DNA of 64,000 bases from Symbiodinium sp. CCMP2592 (taxonomy: Eukaryota > Sar > Dinophyceae > Suessiales > Symbiodiniaceae), in NCBI GenBank assembly GCA_905221615.1, contig CAJNDT010006137.1, positions 1 through 64,000 on the forward strand, read 5' to 3'. Every line of letters starts with the position of its first letter. Position 1 is the stretch's first letter. Positions 10,901 through 20,544 of this stretch are shown in pieces. A model generated the notes under the pieces. That model was given only the letters and a program-made list of their open reading frames with translations. It did no database searches and had not been told where the DNA came from. Position numbers and translations under genes: made by a program.

Positions 10901-11480
10901 GCAGTCCAGGGGCTACTATTGCTGACTATAGCTGTTAAAGAGTTTAGGATTCGGTTTTCAACTGAGACTCCCTTTAAAGGAGGGTGCGGCGCAATCGCTT
11001 TAAGTTTTGAAGGTTTCTGGTTTATGCCATTATGGTTGAGATATTGCCATGAGCTTGAGTTCTGTCGTGGTCTGGGAGAGGGACCGACAGGGAGCTGAGC
11101 CACCCCAAATAAACCCTACGACTCAAGCCCCAAATCTTAAACCGGGAAAACCAAAATCCGGCTGCCTTGTAAAGAATCACTCGCTGGCTTCTCAATCCAG
11201 GGTGGATTGTCCTAGTCAGTCTAAGGGTACTGGTTCGAGACCTTCAAGCAGGTGTACGATCAGGGCAACTGCACCCACAACTAGTTTTAACCCTGGTTGA
11301 GGTTCTGATAGCTGTGCTTACAACTACCCCACTTCAGGACTTTCACCAGTAGACCCTGAGGCAACTGCTGCCATCACCCCTTGCTGGCGGTCTCTGCGTG
11401 CCAAGGGGCTTCTTGCTGATGAAATGCTCGTGCGTCGCAGCATTACCTCTCTGCACCCCGAACCGGAATCCCCAAGCCCT
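10901..11480. other. No confident gene; possible exon of undecided strand
   Basis: Unique sequence. The stretch 11,320-11,475 is open in several frames on both strands (plus: GLLADEMLVRRSITSLHPEP), so strand and coding status cannot be decided by eye. Confidence 0.3.
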
Positions 11481-11570
11481 ATAATCTACTATAATATATT
11501 ATGATAATATACTACAATACTACAATATTCTATAATATACTATAATATATTATAATCAAGCCTAAATTCT
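11481..11570. repeat. AT-rich TATAATATAC repeats
   Basis: Short irregular repeats of TATAATATAC/ACTACAATA. No gene or clear inverted-repeat ends. Confidence 0.7.
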
Positions 11571-12235
11571 AGACCCCCTCCCGGCGGGTCTCAGCTCCGA
11601 AAAAAACAACTGAACCGGAGAAACACTGAAAAGCCTCTGACGGGCATCCCTAAACCCTGACAGGTCGCATAGGTTTGGTACTGCCCCCAGACAGTAACAG
11701 TCTAATATTCTCCAGCTGTTACTGAGTGGAAAATTCTGCAAAAAGATTCTGCAAGATTTTCAGGGGGGTGCCTAAACTCTGACCTCCCAACACCATAATC
11801 CCGAGGCCCTGCAAATTTTCTCAGGCTCTGTAGGACCCGAACTGTTTAGGGTTTAGGGTAAGTAGTTTTTGGTGTATGCCTTTTAGGGTCTGTAGAAAAG
11901 CAACAAACCAAGCAATCGGTGAACCATGGTTCAGAGCATCCAAGCCAGATCTTGTCTGAATCTGTCCTGCGTGCACCGACCTTCACATCAAACCGAACCT
12001 GTCCCCTCTCCCGGGTCATACTTGACAGCACATCTTCGGAACCTTGCAACTTACGCCAACATCGTCCGGAGCATTGCAATAATCAATCTTGCCTTCTCTA
12101 GAACGCACACCCACAGGATTCCAAATCACGGTAGTTCAATCTAATCTGACTGATCCTTTTGTAGTTTATGCTTCAGGGCTTGGAGAAAACGAACTCTAAA
12201 GCCTAGACTATACAATCCCTGAAGCCTAAACCCTG
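11571..12235. other. No gene supported
   Basis: Unique, moderately AT-rich sequence. Open frames at 11,846-12,144 exist on both strands with shadow-like composition, and I do not call them. Confidence 0.4.
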
Positions 12236-12239
12236 CATG

Positions 12240-12337
12240 CTAAATCTTGAACCCAGCCGTGCGGGCCTTTGTGCTGGCGCAACGAGCGTCCACAATGCTC
12301 CCCCGAGACGATGTCACCGTCAAAATTTGCGTGCGCC
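12240..12337 (-). CDS. Minus-strand exon whose acceptor abuts a MITE
   Basis: The minus strand reads TQILTVTSSRGSIVDARCAS then TKARTAGFK. The intron immediately upstream ends CCCTGTAG, and this AG is at the edge of MITE copy D1 (12,340-12,442), so the transposon end appears to supply the 3' splice site. Telomere-like words flank the pair. The product is unknown; it may belong with the EF-hand module just upstream. Confidence 0.5.
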
Positions 12338-12339
12338 TA

Positions 12340-12442
12340 CAGGGAACTCCAGAAAGTTGGCATATGGTTTCAGGGTAGGATACCTTATAATTTACCATGA
12401 AGGGATTAGGATAATCATATTCCAACTTACTGGCTTTTACTT
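12340..12442. mobile_element. MITE family D, copy 1 (introner-like)
   Basis: Bounded by TA on both sides. It starts CAGGGAACTCCAGAAAGTTG, and the other end contains CCAACTTACTGGCTTTTAC. On the minus strand its last bases, CCCTGTAG, coincide with the splice acceptor of the exon at 12,240-12,337. Confidence 0.85.
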
Positions 12443-12717
12443 TAGGTGGGTGTTTGGGTTAAGGGGTTTAGCTAACCATTTATATTGGAGGAGCTAAGGA
12501 GCCAGGGATGATGATAATCCCTATTAAATAAGGAGCTAGAGAGCCAAGGGAACCCCCAAAACCACTGGTTAGTTAGGGTTTATGGGTTTAGTGGCTTAGG
12601 GGTTCGGGTTTGCGGTTTAAAGTTTCGGCTTGGTCAGGGGTTTAGCGTTTGGGGTTCAGGGGAGCTGTTCGGGAAACTCGGCAGTGAAATATGCGACCTT
12701 AACTCAGAGATAGACGC

Positions 12718-12790
12718 AGGAACCTGATCAAGAACCCCGCTGCAACAACATGAGCCTTGCAACTTATAACAGGAACCTGATAACAGTCTA
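12718..12790. mobile_element. Partial MITE family G
   Basis: AGGAACCTGATCAAGAACCC and a second AGGAACCTGATAAC resemble the family-G terminus AGGAACCTGATTAAGAAACC, but no complete inverted pair is visible. Confidence 0.4.
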
Positions 12791-12974
12791 GGGATAAGGG
12801 TTCAGTGTTCAGAGTAGAAAATTTTGGCAAATTGGGGTCTTTCTGTATAAGGGCTCGAGGGGCTTCAAGCTTTGCATTGCCTGGCTGAGGTCAAGTGTTT
12901 AGGGTTTAGGGTTTAGGGTTTAGGGTAGAACACCGTCGAAAGAACCAGATGAAGGTTGGCACGATGCAGTTATA

Positions 12975-13080
12975 TGGGAGTTTCCAAAAATAGGGAACTC
13001 AAATATAGTACCCGAAATAGTGGGATCCTTATTATAAGGACTCCCAAGAGAAGGCACGCCCTAAGTTTCGGAAACTCCCA
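12975..13080. mobile_element. MITE family A, copy 1
   Basis: TGGGAGTTTCCAAAAATAGG at the left and CTAAGTTTCGGAAACTCCCA at the right, with TA immediately outside each end. The core holds GGGATCCTTATTATAAGGA. Other copies: 13,959, 28,334, 31,824 and 63,328. Confidence 0.92.
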
Positions 13081-13139
13081 TATTCGCATACGTAACAGTT
13101 TGTTAAGCTATAGGCCTGAAGACTAAACACGACACTTGT

Positions 13140-13267
13140 AGGGCCCCCAAAAATAGCACATAAGCAAAAACTAGGATAGGAATATCCCATATAAACCCCC
13201 TTCATAATGAAGCCCAATAAGGTAGGGATATCCCCATAACATGCTCATGCTTATGTGCCTCTTGGGT
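13140..13267. mobile_element. MITE family O, copy 1
   Basis: Contains AGCACATAAGCAAAAACTAG and the inverted ATGCTTATGTGCCTCTTGGG around a core with CTTCATAATGAAGCCCAATA. A second copy lies at 59,626-59,763. It is separated from MITE A1 by only 60 bp. Confidence 0.75.
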
Positions 13268-13589
13268 CACAACACCGTCTATAATTGGCATGGTATGCTT
13301 CGGACCATACCGAGAGGAGGATCGCCTCTCCAGGGAAGGAGGCTATGAAGATATGAGAGAAGTTAGGCTGGTTTAGTCGAAGCGATGATTTTGAGCATTG
13401 TGTGGCGTCATGCTCCACATTTCATTCCATACGCATCACTACACTCCTCAACAACACCTGGTAGCAGGGTAGGTCTTAAGTTCAGGGTAGGTCTTAAGCG
13501 CTCAAATGTCTCAGAACTGAGAGTCACGAACACTTTTATGAACCCTAAGCCTTTAACCCCAATAGGCTGTAGTAGTGTAAGCGCGGGGC

Positions 13590-13640
13590 ATCTGGGTTGA
13601 TACGATTCCGGACCCAGGCGCAGAATTCGACGAAGAGAAC
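13590..13640 (-). CDS. EF-hand module exon 8: end of loop 4
   Basis: The exon starts after a CCGGAG acceptor and encodes VLFVEFCAWVRNRINPD. It joins in phase to the upstream exon at 14,744-14,803 (ending NHGGK), completing an EF-hand loop DSNHGGKVLFVE with acidic or polar positions 1, 3 and 12. A GC donor (GAT followed by GCCCC) would end the exon exactly after codon 17. I recall GGxVLFVEFCxWVRxRxNPD as a conserved string in a large dinoflagellate EF-hand family; this is from memory and unchecked. Confidence 0.75.
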
Positions 13641-13958
13641 CTCCGGCAGATTCGGGGAAAAATGCCAAGAGGTTGTGAGTTTAGGAGGGTTTAGGGGCAC
13701 CCACAAACAGATTTTGGGACATGATGCCAAGGGCAAGGGGGATTGCAAAAAGCTTCAAAACAAGAACCCCAAACCACGATTTCCAATCGTGAGAGAATCC
13801 TCCTTCACCTTCGGTTGAAAGATGCCGGTGACAGTTGAGTTGTGGGGGTTCACGGTTGCTTTGTTTGTGGCTTGAAAGTTCTATGCGCCAAGGGCTCTAA
13901 ACCCAAAACCCTAAGCTTTAGATCCCAGGCTTCTTGGGTTTCCGACTTCAACTCTATG

Positions 13959-14058
13959 TGGGAGTTTCCGAAAATAGGGGACCCTAATGTAGTACCCTGA
14001 ATAGTAGGATCCTTATTATAAGGCCCCCAAAATAAGGGACCCCTAAATTTCGGAAACT
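13959..14058. mobile_element. MITE family A, copy 2, right end truncated
   Basis: The left end TGGGAGTTTCCGAAAATAGG is intact. The right end stops at CGGAAACT and runs directly into telomere-like TTAAACCC, losing the final CCCA. Confidence 0.85.
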
Positions 14059-14157
14059 TTAAACCCTAAACTCTAAACCCTTTATAGATCCCTTATAGAT
14101 CCCTTTAAAGGAACCCTTATAGATCCCTTTAAAGGTACCCCTAATGATCCGCCAAAC

Positions 14158-14244
14158 TCCCATGTCTCTACAGAGCCCAGCCAACGACTGAAGTGGCGTC
14201 GGATTCCGGGAACACGATTTTCGGAGTCGGCTTGGGGAACGCAA
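14158..14244 (-). CDS. Possible minus-strand exon, unknown
   Basis: The minus strand reads PKPTPKIVFPESDATSVVGW after a CCCCAAG acceptor, then reaches a stop at TAG. It sits next to a MITE (14,276-14,370). Composition is protein-like, but support is weak. Confidence 0.35.
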
Positions 14245-14275
14245 AAACCCGAAACCCTAAGATCATCATAATTTA

Positions 14276-14370
14276 GAAGCTGCCCCCACCCTGTAATAGT
14301 GATTACAAGGATTATATTAGGGCCCTACTATATTCCTATTATACCACTATTACAGGGTGGGGGCCCCTTC
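14276..14370. mobile_element. MITE family S, intact copy 1
   Basis: GAAGCTGCCCCCACCCTGTA at the left and TACAGGGTGGGGGCCCCTTC at the right, bordered by TA on each side. The arms are asymmetric inside: GATTACAAGGATTATATTAG on the left and TTCCTATTATACCACTATTA on the right. This asymmetry allows the two broken halves at 39,068-39,110 and 58,710-58,784 to be assigned as left and right parts of one copy. Confidence 0.92.
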
Positions 14371-14743
14371 TAACTCATAATCATTATGACAGCTAGACCT
14401 AAGAGTGACCTGGAAAAAAAAGGTGCCCTTTTTAGTTTAAAGGGGCTTATTTCTGATGGAACCTGAACCTCTACCCCTACAAAAGGGGATAAGGGCCTAC
14501 TCTGACAGAAAAGCTTCTCAATTCTAAAATTTGCATCACCTGCCTCCCTTAAGCTTTGGGCTTGGGCTTAAAGCTCAGGGTTCTGGGCTTTGGGCTTAGG
14601 GTTTAAGGTTCAGGGCTTAGGGTTTACTATACTGAACTTAGAACTCTAGCAAAAATTATAATTAAACTATTTCTAAGTACCCGTAAGTTTAGGGCTTAGG
14701 GTTTACGACAAACCTTGTCACCCCAACTCTGCTGGTGCGTTGC

Positions 14744-14803
14744 CTTGCCGCCGTGGTTGCTGTCAATAGTGCGAAACTCCTGCCGGACTTCTGCGGCGCT
14801 GGA
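14744..14803 (-). CDS. EF-hand module exon 7: start of loop 4
   Basis: A 60-bp exon encodes SSAAEVRQEFRTIDSNHGGK. It begins after a CCCAAG acceptor and ends at AAG before GCAACG, a GC donor. Joined to the exon at 13,590-13,640 it forms an in-frame EF-hand loop. In the recalled family this segment follows the DRRID motif encoded at 18,163. Telomere-like tracts flank it, here in the reverse of the orientation seen around most exons. Confidence 0.72.
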
Positions 14804-14880
14804 CTTGGGTAGGGTGATTCGGGGTCTCACAAAGCCCTGCAGCCCTAAACACTAGATGCATCTCTGGAAAAGTTCAATTT

Positions 14881-14898
14881 CCCCCCCCCCCCCCCCCC
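14881..14898. repeat. Homopolymer C run
   Basis: About 18 consecutive C bases on the plus strand. Confidence 0.95.
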
Positions 14899-14954
14899 GC
14901 CGCTGCAATAATAACAAAAGGAATGCATGCTCGCTTGCGGCTAAGGGTTTAGGT

Positions 14955-15190
14955 CTAAGTACCATGTTGAGAGCATGTGGGCGTAGAAAACCCCCGTTGG
15001 GCGCTCCCTCTCGTAGTCAAAAAGCAGCTCGGGGTTCAGGGCTGGAGGATCTCTAACAACGAGCCTGCCAGCAGCATTGTGCAACATGAACTTGCGTTGT
15101 AGAGCAGGGATATGAGAAGTACTTTTGATACAGCTGGCTGTATCAATTTCGAGACTCAGATCAACCACGGGTACTCCAGCACAGCAGAGT
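14955..15190 (-). CDS. Minus-strand exon, unknown product
   Basis: A long open minus-strand stretch contains VPVVDLSLEIDTASCIKSTS, ALQRKFMLHNAAGRLVV and PELLFDYERERPTGVFYAHM. Composition is clearly protein-like and the opposite strand is poor. It lies within an intron of the EF-hand module as that module is reconstructed from its other exons. It may therefore belong to a nested gene or to an inserted domain. No family recognised. Confidence 0.5.
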
Positions 15191-15589
15191 CTGACAAGCA
15201 TGATACACGTGACAACACCGCCAAATACAGCACACTTCAGCATACAGCACAGCCTGTCTCTGCATGCTACATACACACAGAACAGTGCAGCACAGATAAG
15301 TACAAACGCTTTTGTCAAGTTCCTCACACCATGCAGAGGTACACATTAGCTCGTCCATGCTGAAGCGAAGTTGGCTAGGAGCTGAGTGCCATTTTGTGAG
15401 TGCGGCGACTTGCAACAGTTCCTTAGTCCGAGATGGACGCCCATTATTTGCCGATACCTCGGGTTGTTACAAAGTGTCCGGGATTTGGCCTATTTCTGCC
15501 TGCTGAATCCCGGCAGTACACTGATTGCTGCGAAGTGAAGGCACCCAAGAAATGCCTGCTTCCAAAATCTCTAAGCCCCTGAAGCACCT

Positions 15590-15715
15590 CAAGCCCTAAA
15601 CCCTAAACCCCTAAACCCTTAAACCCTAAACCCTAAACCTCTAAACCCTAAACCTCTGAACCCTAAACCCCTACCCTAAACCCTAAGGCCCTAAACCCTA
15701 AACCCAGCACCCTAA
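15590..15715. repeat. Telomere-like CCCTAAA tract
   Basis: CCCTAAA/CCCCTAAA repeats with variants. Confidence 0.92.
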
Positions 15716-15788
15716 ACTAAAAGCCGCAGGTCCTCTTCCGCCTCCTTCTCCTAAGAGGTACAATGGTGTCGCTCTTGGGTTGAAGATG

Positions 15789-15890
15789 TGGATAGTCGTC
15801 AAAAGTATGGCCCTTTTGGGGTACCCTAAATACTAGGTGCCGTATTATAATAAGGACCCAAAAAGGGACCATAATTTTGACAACCACCCA
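15789..15890. mobile_element. MITE family B, copy 2 (inverted)
   Basis: The right end CATAATTTTGACAACCACCCA is intact. The left end GGATAGTCGTCAAAAGTATG is diverged. The core GGTGCCGTATTATAATAAGG is the inverse of copies 1, 3 and 4. Confidence 0.8.
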
Positions 15891-15949
15891 TGCCGTGCTG
15901 GGTCCCTTCTTGGCATTTGGTCTTGGTTTAGGGGTTTAGGTTTAAACTA

Positions 15950-16105
15950 GAGGCTCGCTGCAACCAGCATGGAACCTGAAAGCGGGGCTTGTTACACACT
16001 CTACTGTGATTGTAAAAAGCGACGGTATCTGGTTCCATGCTAGTTCGCGATGGAGGTGACAACTCTAGAATGTTCCACAGGCAGTGACAGAAATCAGCAA
16101 CCAAA
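15950..16105 (-). CDS. Minus-strand exon, unknown product
   Basis: The minus strand reads FKALVADFCHCLWNILEL, then SMEPDTVAFYNHSRVCNKPR and FQVPCWLQRA. Cysteine-rich and protein-like. It lies in the same large intron as the exons at 14,955 and 17,483. No family recognised. Confidence 0.45.
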
Positions 16106-16194
16106 GCTTTGAACGAACCCTTACACCCCAAATCGGAACACCCAGCCCCTAAGACCGTAAATCCAGAAACCCAAACCAACACCCAAAGCCCGCA

Positions 16195-16325
16195 ACATCC
16201 TAAACCCTGAAGCCAAGAAACACTTTCGCCTACACCCTGGCCCTAAACCCTCAAACAAACAACCCAGAATCCCTAAACCCTAAACCCTAAACCCTAGACC
16301 CTACAACCCAGAATCCCTAAACCGA
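16195..16325. repeat. Degenerate telomere-like CCCTAAA tract
   Basis: Short CCCTAAACCCTAAACCC core with degenerate flanks. Confidence 0.85.
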
Positions 16326-16422
16326 AATCGCAGAAGCCTTTATGAAACTACTGAAGGCCCCCTTTTGAAGCCCTTTTTGACGAACTCATAGCTACAGGGG
16401 CCTTAAGGGCTTTTGGGTGTAT

Positions 16423-16548
16423 TTTCCATTACCATGTTGTGGAATCCTTATTATACATAGTGACATAGTCATGGTATAATATACTGTATATTATACCATG
16501 ACTATGTCACTATGTATAGTAAGGATTCCACAACATGGTAATGGAAAG
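16423..16548. mobile_element. 126-bp near-perfect palindrome (family H)
   Basis: Arms of about 62 bp (TTTTCCATTACCATGTTGTG at the left, CACAACATGGTAATGGAAAG at the right) meet at ATATACTGTATAT with only one or two mismatches. The transcript would fold into an almost uninterrupted hairpin. It looks like a MITE with no spacer, and it is the only copy in the window. Confidence 0.9.
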
Positions 16549-16985
16549 TTTTCAACATTTTTCAACCCCCTCTAGTAGACGTCGCAGTGTTTGGAGAAGC
16601 CAAGGTGCCGTTAGGTTCAGCCCGAGCTTCTGGAAGCCCCGAATGAACCTGGGGTTAAGGGTTAAGGGGCTTAGGCTTTAGGGTTCCATAAAGGTTTAGG
16701 GTTTGAAGCTTAGGGTTAGGGCTTGGGATTCCATAGGGTTTAGGATAATAATTATATGGGCTTCGGAAGGTTTTAGACGGGGTTCTGCTGATTGAACCGG
16801 GCTGTATGGCATTCTATATGGGCTCAGTAAGGGTTTGAGGAGGGGCTCTACAAGGGTTCCCTAAAGGTTTTAGTTTGGGGTTTTAGGGTTTAGGGCTTCG
16901 GAGGCTTAGTGAATGCACTTTGTGGGGGGTCGTCATGTCAAAATCCTGCCAACTGGGGTCTACAGTCTGGAGCCCCAACAACCCT

Positions 16986-17060
16986 CCACAGGAAACTACT
17001 ACTATTACTACTATTATTACCATTACTACTATTACTACTATTACTATATTATTACTACTG
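16986..17060. repeat. (ACT/ATT)n trinucleotide tract
   Basis: ACTACTACTATTACTACTATTATTACC-like imperfect trinucleotide repeats. Confidence 0.85.
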
Positions 17061-17126
17061 AGACTGTAGGCAGGAGTTCAGATGCAACATCAACAACCCT
17101 TTGGATCCTGAACTCTTAAGGCCACT

Positions 17127-17218
17127 GTAGGGGTAAGGGCTGGGGTACTTGGGGGTTCCTTATTAGGGATACGGTGTAATGGGTCCCAAAACCCTATGCT
17201 AATTATTAAGGCCCTACA
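17127..17218. mobile_element. MITE family C, copy 2 (inverted)
   Basis: GTAGGGGTAAGGGC at the left and AATTATTAAGGCCCTACAT at the right. The core is TTGGGGGTTCCTTATTAGGG. Confidence 0.65.
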
Positions 17219-17482
17219 TCATAGTACCCTTAGATAAGGCAAGGGTTACTATTGGGTTGTCCGGGTCAGGCTGTGGGGCTTTGAATTGGGCTTTGCAGTT
17301 TGACGGTGAAGGTTTAGGGTTTAGGGTTTAGGGTTTAGGGTTACGATCTAGAGTTTCGGGCTTGGGGCTTCGCGGTGAGGGTTTGAGTCTTCCAGCTTGA
17401 TATACTGGGAATCAGGCCGGAGGCTGGCAAGTCCCTGCTACAGCCGCAGGGGGTTCTCGGTCAGGGCGAGTACAGGTTTCGT

Positions 17483-17868
17483 TTAGCTATTGGGGTGTAG
17501 GGCGTTCACAAGACCTGATACCTCAACAGCATGCTCTCCAATGCTCTCCAGCTTCAAGGCAAAGCTGACGAGCTGTGACATGTTCGCCTGGTCCGTAGAA
17601 CCGTCTTTCGGAGCGACATGGATGCGAGCAGCATCCATGTCCTGTACAGCGTCGGAGAGCTCGAATCGAAGCACTAGACAATACGCGCCGTATCGGCATT
17701 CGATGCCGGCAGTTGTACGAAGTGTGCCTGTCCGCGCCATGGAGCGAAGCCCGCCCTTGCCCTGCCAGGGCGCGGCGGCAGGTGCTACCCAATGGCGGTG
17801 TCGACTGGCGGATAGCGTGCCATGAAGTGCCATCCAGCGTACGCAGGGAATGGGTCGAAATTTTGGCC
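17483..17868 (-). CDS. Long minus-strand exon, unknown product
   Basis: Open from an acceptor at CCTAG (17,868) to a TAG at 17,483. The deduced peptide includes GAYCLVLRFELSDAVQDMDA, ARIHVAPKDGS and NMSQLVSFALKLESIGEHAV. Codon and residue use are much better than the serine/cysteine-rich opposite strand. It could be a terminal exon, or it could splice out at GTGAACG before the stop. It lies between EF-hand exons 6 and 7, so it may be part of a nested gene together with the histone-like exon at 19,201. No family recognised. Confidence 0.55.
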
Positions 17869-18059
17869 TAGGATTTACGGAAAGGAACCCACCCTATCAA
17901 CCTGGAAACCTGCAACATAGAGGCCTGTGAATCCGAGAGAGTACATCCTCAGCCCCCAAAACCTCTCGTCGGTGCGGCCTAAAGCCTGTACACATCAAGC
18001 CTTCAAAAGCCTTCAAGCTAAGCCCGCATCTTCATCCTCAAGCCCGTAATCCTCAACCC

Positions 18060-18130
18060 ACACTCCCTAAACCCTACCAAAACCTAAACCCTAAAACCCT
18101 AAACCCTAAACCCTGAACCCTAAACTAAAC
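18060..18130. repeat. Telomere-like CCCTAAA tract
   Basis: CCCTAAAACCCTAAACCC repeats just downstream of the minus-strand DRRID exon. Confidence 0.88.
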
Positions 18131-18162
18131 CCCAACCCAAAAGCAACTAAGGTTGAGCCAAC

Positions 18163-18203
18163 CCACTCAGGCACGTCGATGCGGCGGTCGTGGCCTTGGC
18201 TCT
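18163..18203 (-). CDS. EF-hand module exon 6: DRRID motif (loop 3)
   Basis: Encodes SQGHDRRIDVPEW and ends TGG before a GTTGGC donor. In the recalled family a string like LWxxFExxDxxxDRRIDxxEF follows the FHALLLNxFWF segment, and here the preceding exon ends LWQTFEAV. The exact junction between them is not resolved: GT, GC and GA donor choices each give slightly different joins. The loop is degenerate compared with loops 1, 2 and 4. Confidence 0.6.
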
Positions 18204-18239
18204 CTACAAGATATCTCCGAAACACCGACAGGCATCGAC

Positions 18240-18470
18240 TTCGGAGCTCGGGGTGTTATAGAGGGGCCTTGATAACAATAATAATAGTATTATTATAAAA
18301 AGAAGAATAATGACAATAACAATAATAAGAATACAAAAATAGTAGGAGTTATAACTAACAACTAGTAACCATAAGAAACCCGAATATTCTACTGTTACTA
18401 GTACTACTCATACTAATTACAACTGGAAACCCCCAAACCCCCAACTCCTGAAGTCCTTAGCCTCAAATTT
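18240..18470. other. AT-rich ATA/ATAATA spacer
   Basis: Irregular AATAATAATAGTATTAT-like sequence with no gene seen. Confidence 0.6.
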
Positions 18471-18569
18471 GCAAGTGCGGAAAAAACGCACGGTTTAGGG
18501 TTTAGGGTTTAGGGTTCTACACCCTAAAACCCCGAAACCCTTCACACTAAACCTTCGAGCTGTGCTGCA

Positions 18570-18870
18570 AATGCGTTTTGCAGGCGCCCAAAAAACGCAT
18601 TTTCAGCCTTCAAAACCCCACCTAATGCCTATAAAGCCTGAAGCCTCAGTTATGCTATGATATGTTTGTAGGGTTTTCGGGTATAGTAGTGTTGCCAGCC
18701 CTCTAAACTCTAAAACCTAAATCTTAGGCCCTAAAGCCCTAAACAGGGGGTCAACATGCGTTTTGCAGGCACCCAAAAACCCATTTCCAGCCTTCAAAAA
18801 CCTATCTAATGCCTACAATGCCTGAAGCCTAAACTATGCTATGATATGTTTGTAGGGTTTTCGGGTATGC
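18570..18870. repeat. Direct repeat pair of ~115 bp
   Basis: The segments 18,574-18,688 and 18,754-18,868 share ATGCGTTTTGCAGGC, CCAGCCTTCAAAA-type sequence and TATGCTATGATATGTTTGTAGGGTTTTCGGGTAT. No gene is evident. Confidence 0.75.
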
Positions 18871-19072
18871 CCCCCAAAAAGGGCAGTGCTCGCACTGCCC
18901 TTCGGGCCGCAGCTCTGCGTATAGCTTTCGCATCAGTTCAGGTCCCTGATCCTTAAGGACGAAATGAACCCTAAAAGGGTTTAAGGTTCATATACCATAT
19001 AGGGATTCATAGTATATGAACATGGGGCCCCTACTTTTAAGGGTCATTTGGTCCTTCAGGATGGCAGGATTC

Positions 19073-19195
19073 CGCTTTCCGGGCTTTCCCGGCTTGGAGT
19101 CGGAATGTGCGGAGCGGGACCTCTTGATGACTTTTGCCGGCTTTCCCGGCTCGGAATTGGAAAGCGCAGAGCGGGACCTCTTGTTTGGAAAGTCA
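19073..19195. repeat. Two tandem ~60-bp units
   Basis: GCTTTCCCGGCT...GGAGCGGGACCTCTTG is repeated twice. It lies just past the end of the histone-like exon. Confidence 0.85.
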
Positions 19196-19200
19196 CTTGC

Positions 19201-19496
19201 CCAGAAGCCTGGGGCTTGTCGCCCAAGTGGTCTGGTGTTGGCACGAAGGCATCCCCGGGGCGGATGCTACGAAGCGCCTCGATCAACTTCATGTCGCGAG
19301 CGTCGATGGCGAGCCGCTTTGTGTGGTAGGACGCCATCTGTGCTTGCATCAGGCTGGTGCTGAGGAAGTCCTCGGCTGCATGCTGCAGTGCCTCAAGTGC
19401 CCCTGTTGTCATGGTCCTGTTCCGCCCGCATAGTGAGAGTTGGAAGCTTTCCCCTGTGCCCGGACAATCAACATCGATCACGATTTCCATGGCGCC
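19201..19496 (-). CDS. Divergent histone-H3-like exon (second half of the histone fold)
   Basis: After a TGTGCAG acceptor the minus strand encodes a short new N-terminus and then GALEALQHAAEDFLSTSLMQ and AQMASYHTKRLAIDARDMKL. Aligned by eye to canonical H3 from loop 1 through helix alpha 3, it keeps ALQ-A-E--L, then H-KR, I, D--L and a final R at the expected spacing, about 14 identities in 41. It lacks the usual H3 N-terminal tail and a recognisable alpha N/alpha 1 in this exon, so upstream exons must exist or the copy is a relic. The exon ends cleanly at a GC donor (CTTCTGG before GCAAGTGAC). It sits on the same strand inside the intron between EF-hand exons 5 and 6. Whether it is a centromeric or other H3 variant cannot be told here. 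Confidence 0.6.
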
Positions 19497-19754
19497 TGCA
19501 CACAGACAGAAACTGCGAACGTGGCATCAGGACTATCTGCGACGTGCCTCCTAAACAGCTGAGGATTCAGCCGGAATGTGCGTGCAGTGCTCTCCCAAAA
19601 GTGCACGTGCTGAAGCTACCACCCTGGTGCAGCTGAGCAAAAATGGGTGCTCTGCCAAGGATCGTTAACATCCCCCCCCATCCCAAACAACTGAGCAAAT
19701 CAGTCCCTGAGCTGTTCCTGCAGAGGGTTCTCCACGGGAGAACCCTGGGGATCG

Positions 19755-20060
19755 AGCGAACCCTAAACCCCTAAACCCTAAACCCTGAATACCTAACCTC
19801 CTGAACCCTAAATACCCCTATACCCTAAACCCCTAAACCCTAAACCCCACCCCTAAACCCCAAAATCCTAAACCCTGAAACCCTAAACCCCTAAACCCTT
19901 AAACCCCAAAGCCCCCAAAAAGCCGCCCAAAACATCCGCTTCCTCCAGGCCCGCCTTATACAAGTAGAACAGGGTGCTGGTGCCGATTCTACGATAACTG
20001 TAATAAGGAACCCCGGGAATGGTACACCCTAAACCCTAAACCCCTAAACCCCTAAGCCCC
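19755..20060. repeat. Telomere-like CCCTAAA tracts
   Basis: CCCTAAA/CCCCTAAA repeats at 19,755-19,915 and 20,025-20,060, downstream of the minus-strand exon at 20,080-20,106. Confidence 0.92.
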
Positions 20061-20079
20061 TCTGGGAGACGAGCTAGAG

Positions 20080-20106
20080 TCCACGGCTTCAAAGGTCTGC
20101 CAGAGC
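20080..20106 (-). CDS. EF-hand module exon 5: LWQTFEAV
   Basis: After a CCCCGAG acceptor the exon reads CTCTGGCAGACC..., encoding LWQTFEAV. Joined to the GC-donor exon at 21,776-21,828 it restores the AAG codon and gives FWFSKLWQTFEAV, matching the recalled family string. Inverted telomere-like tracts flank it. Confidence 0.65.
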
Positions 20107-20154
20107 CTCGGGGCAAGCGTGGCTCGCTCTTTAGGGGCTTACAAGGGTTTGAGG

Positions 20155-20310
20155 GCTTAGGGTTTAGGGTTTAAGGTCTAGGGCTAAGGAATCAGGGTTC
20201 TGGGCTTAGGGTTTTGGGCTTAGGGCTTTAGGGGTTTAGGGATTCAGGGTTTAGGGTTTAGGGGTTTAGGGCTTAGGGGTTCGGGCTTAGGGTTCAGGGC
20301 TTAGGGCTTT
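20155..20310. repeat. Telomere-like TTTAGGG tract
   Basis: TTTAGGG/CTTAGGG repeats on the plus strand. They form the 3' end of the minus-strand intron as CCCTAAA-type RNA. Confidence 0.92.
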
Positions 20311-20544
20311 GTTCTCTTCTGTTATAGTTTTCTTTAAAAGGAGCATTATTAACAACGCGGTGGATGCATTGATCGTTGCCACTGGGTTTAGGTTCTGATG
20401 CTATGCTTTCTTGGTTGACTATGGCGTGTTGAGGCTTTGGTGGGGTGTTGAAAGGCTTGTTTATAAGTCCTGTAATTACAGTTTTGGAAGGTGAACTTTC
20501 TTTCACAGGCTTTGCAAAACTGTTTGCTGATTACGTTGCCTTAT

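Noticed and set aside
11170-11240. tRNA or tRNA-derived SINE (GGTTCGAGACC resembles a B box)
   Set aside because: No matching A box or acceptor-stem pairing at the right distance.
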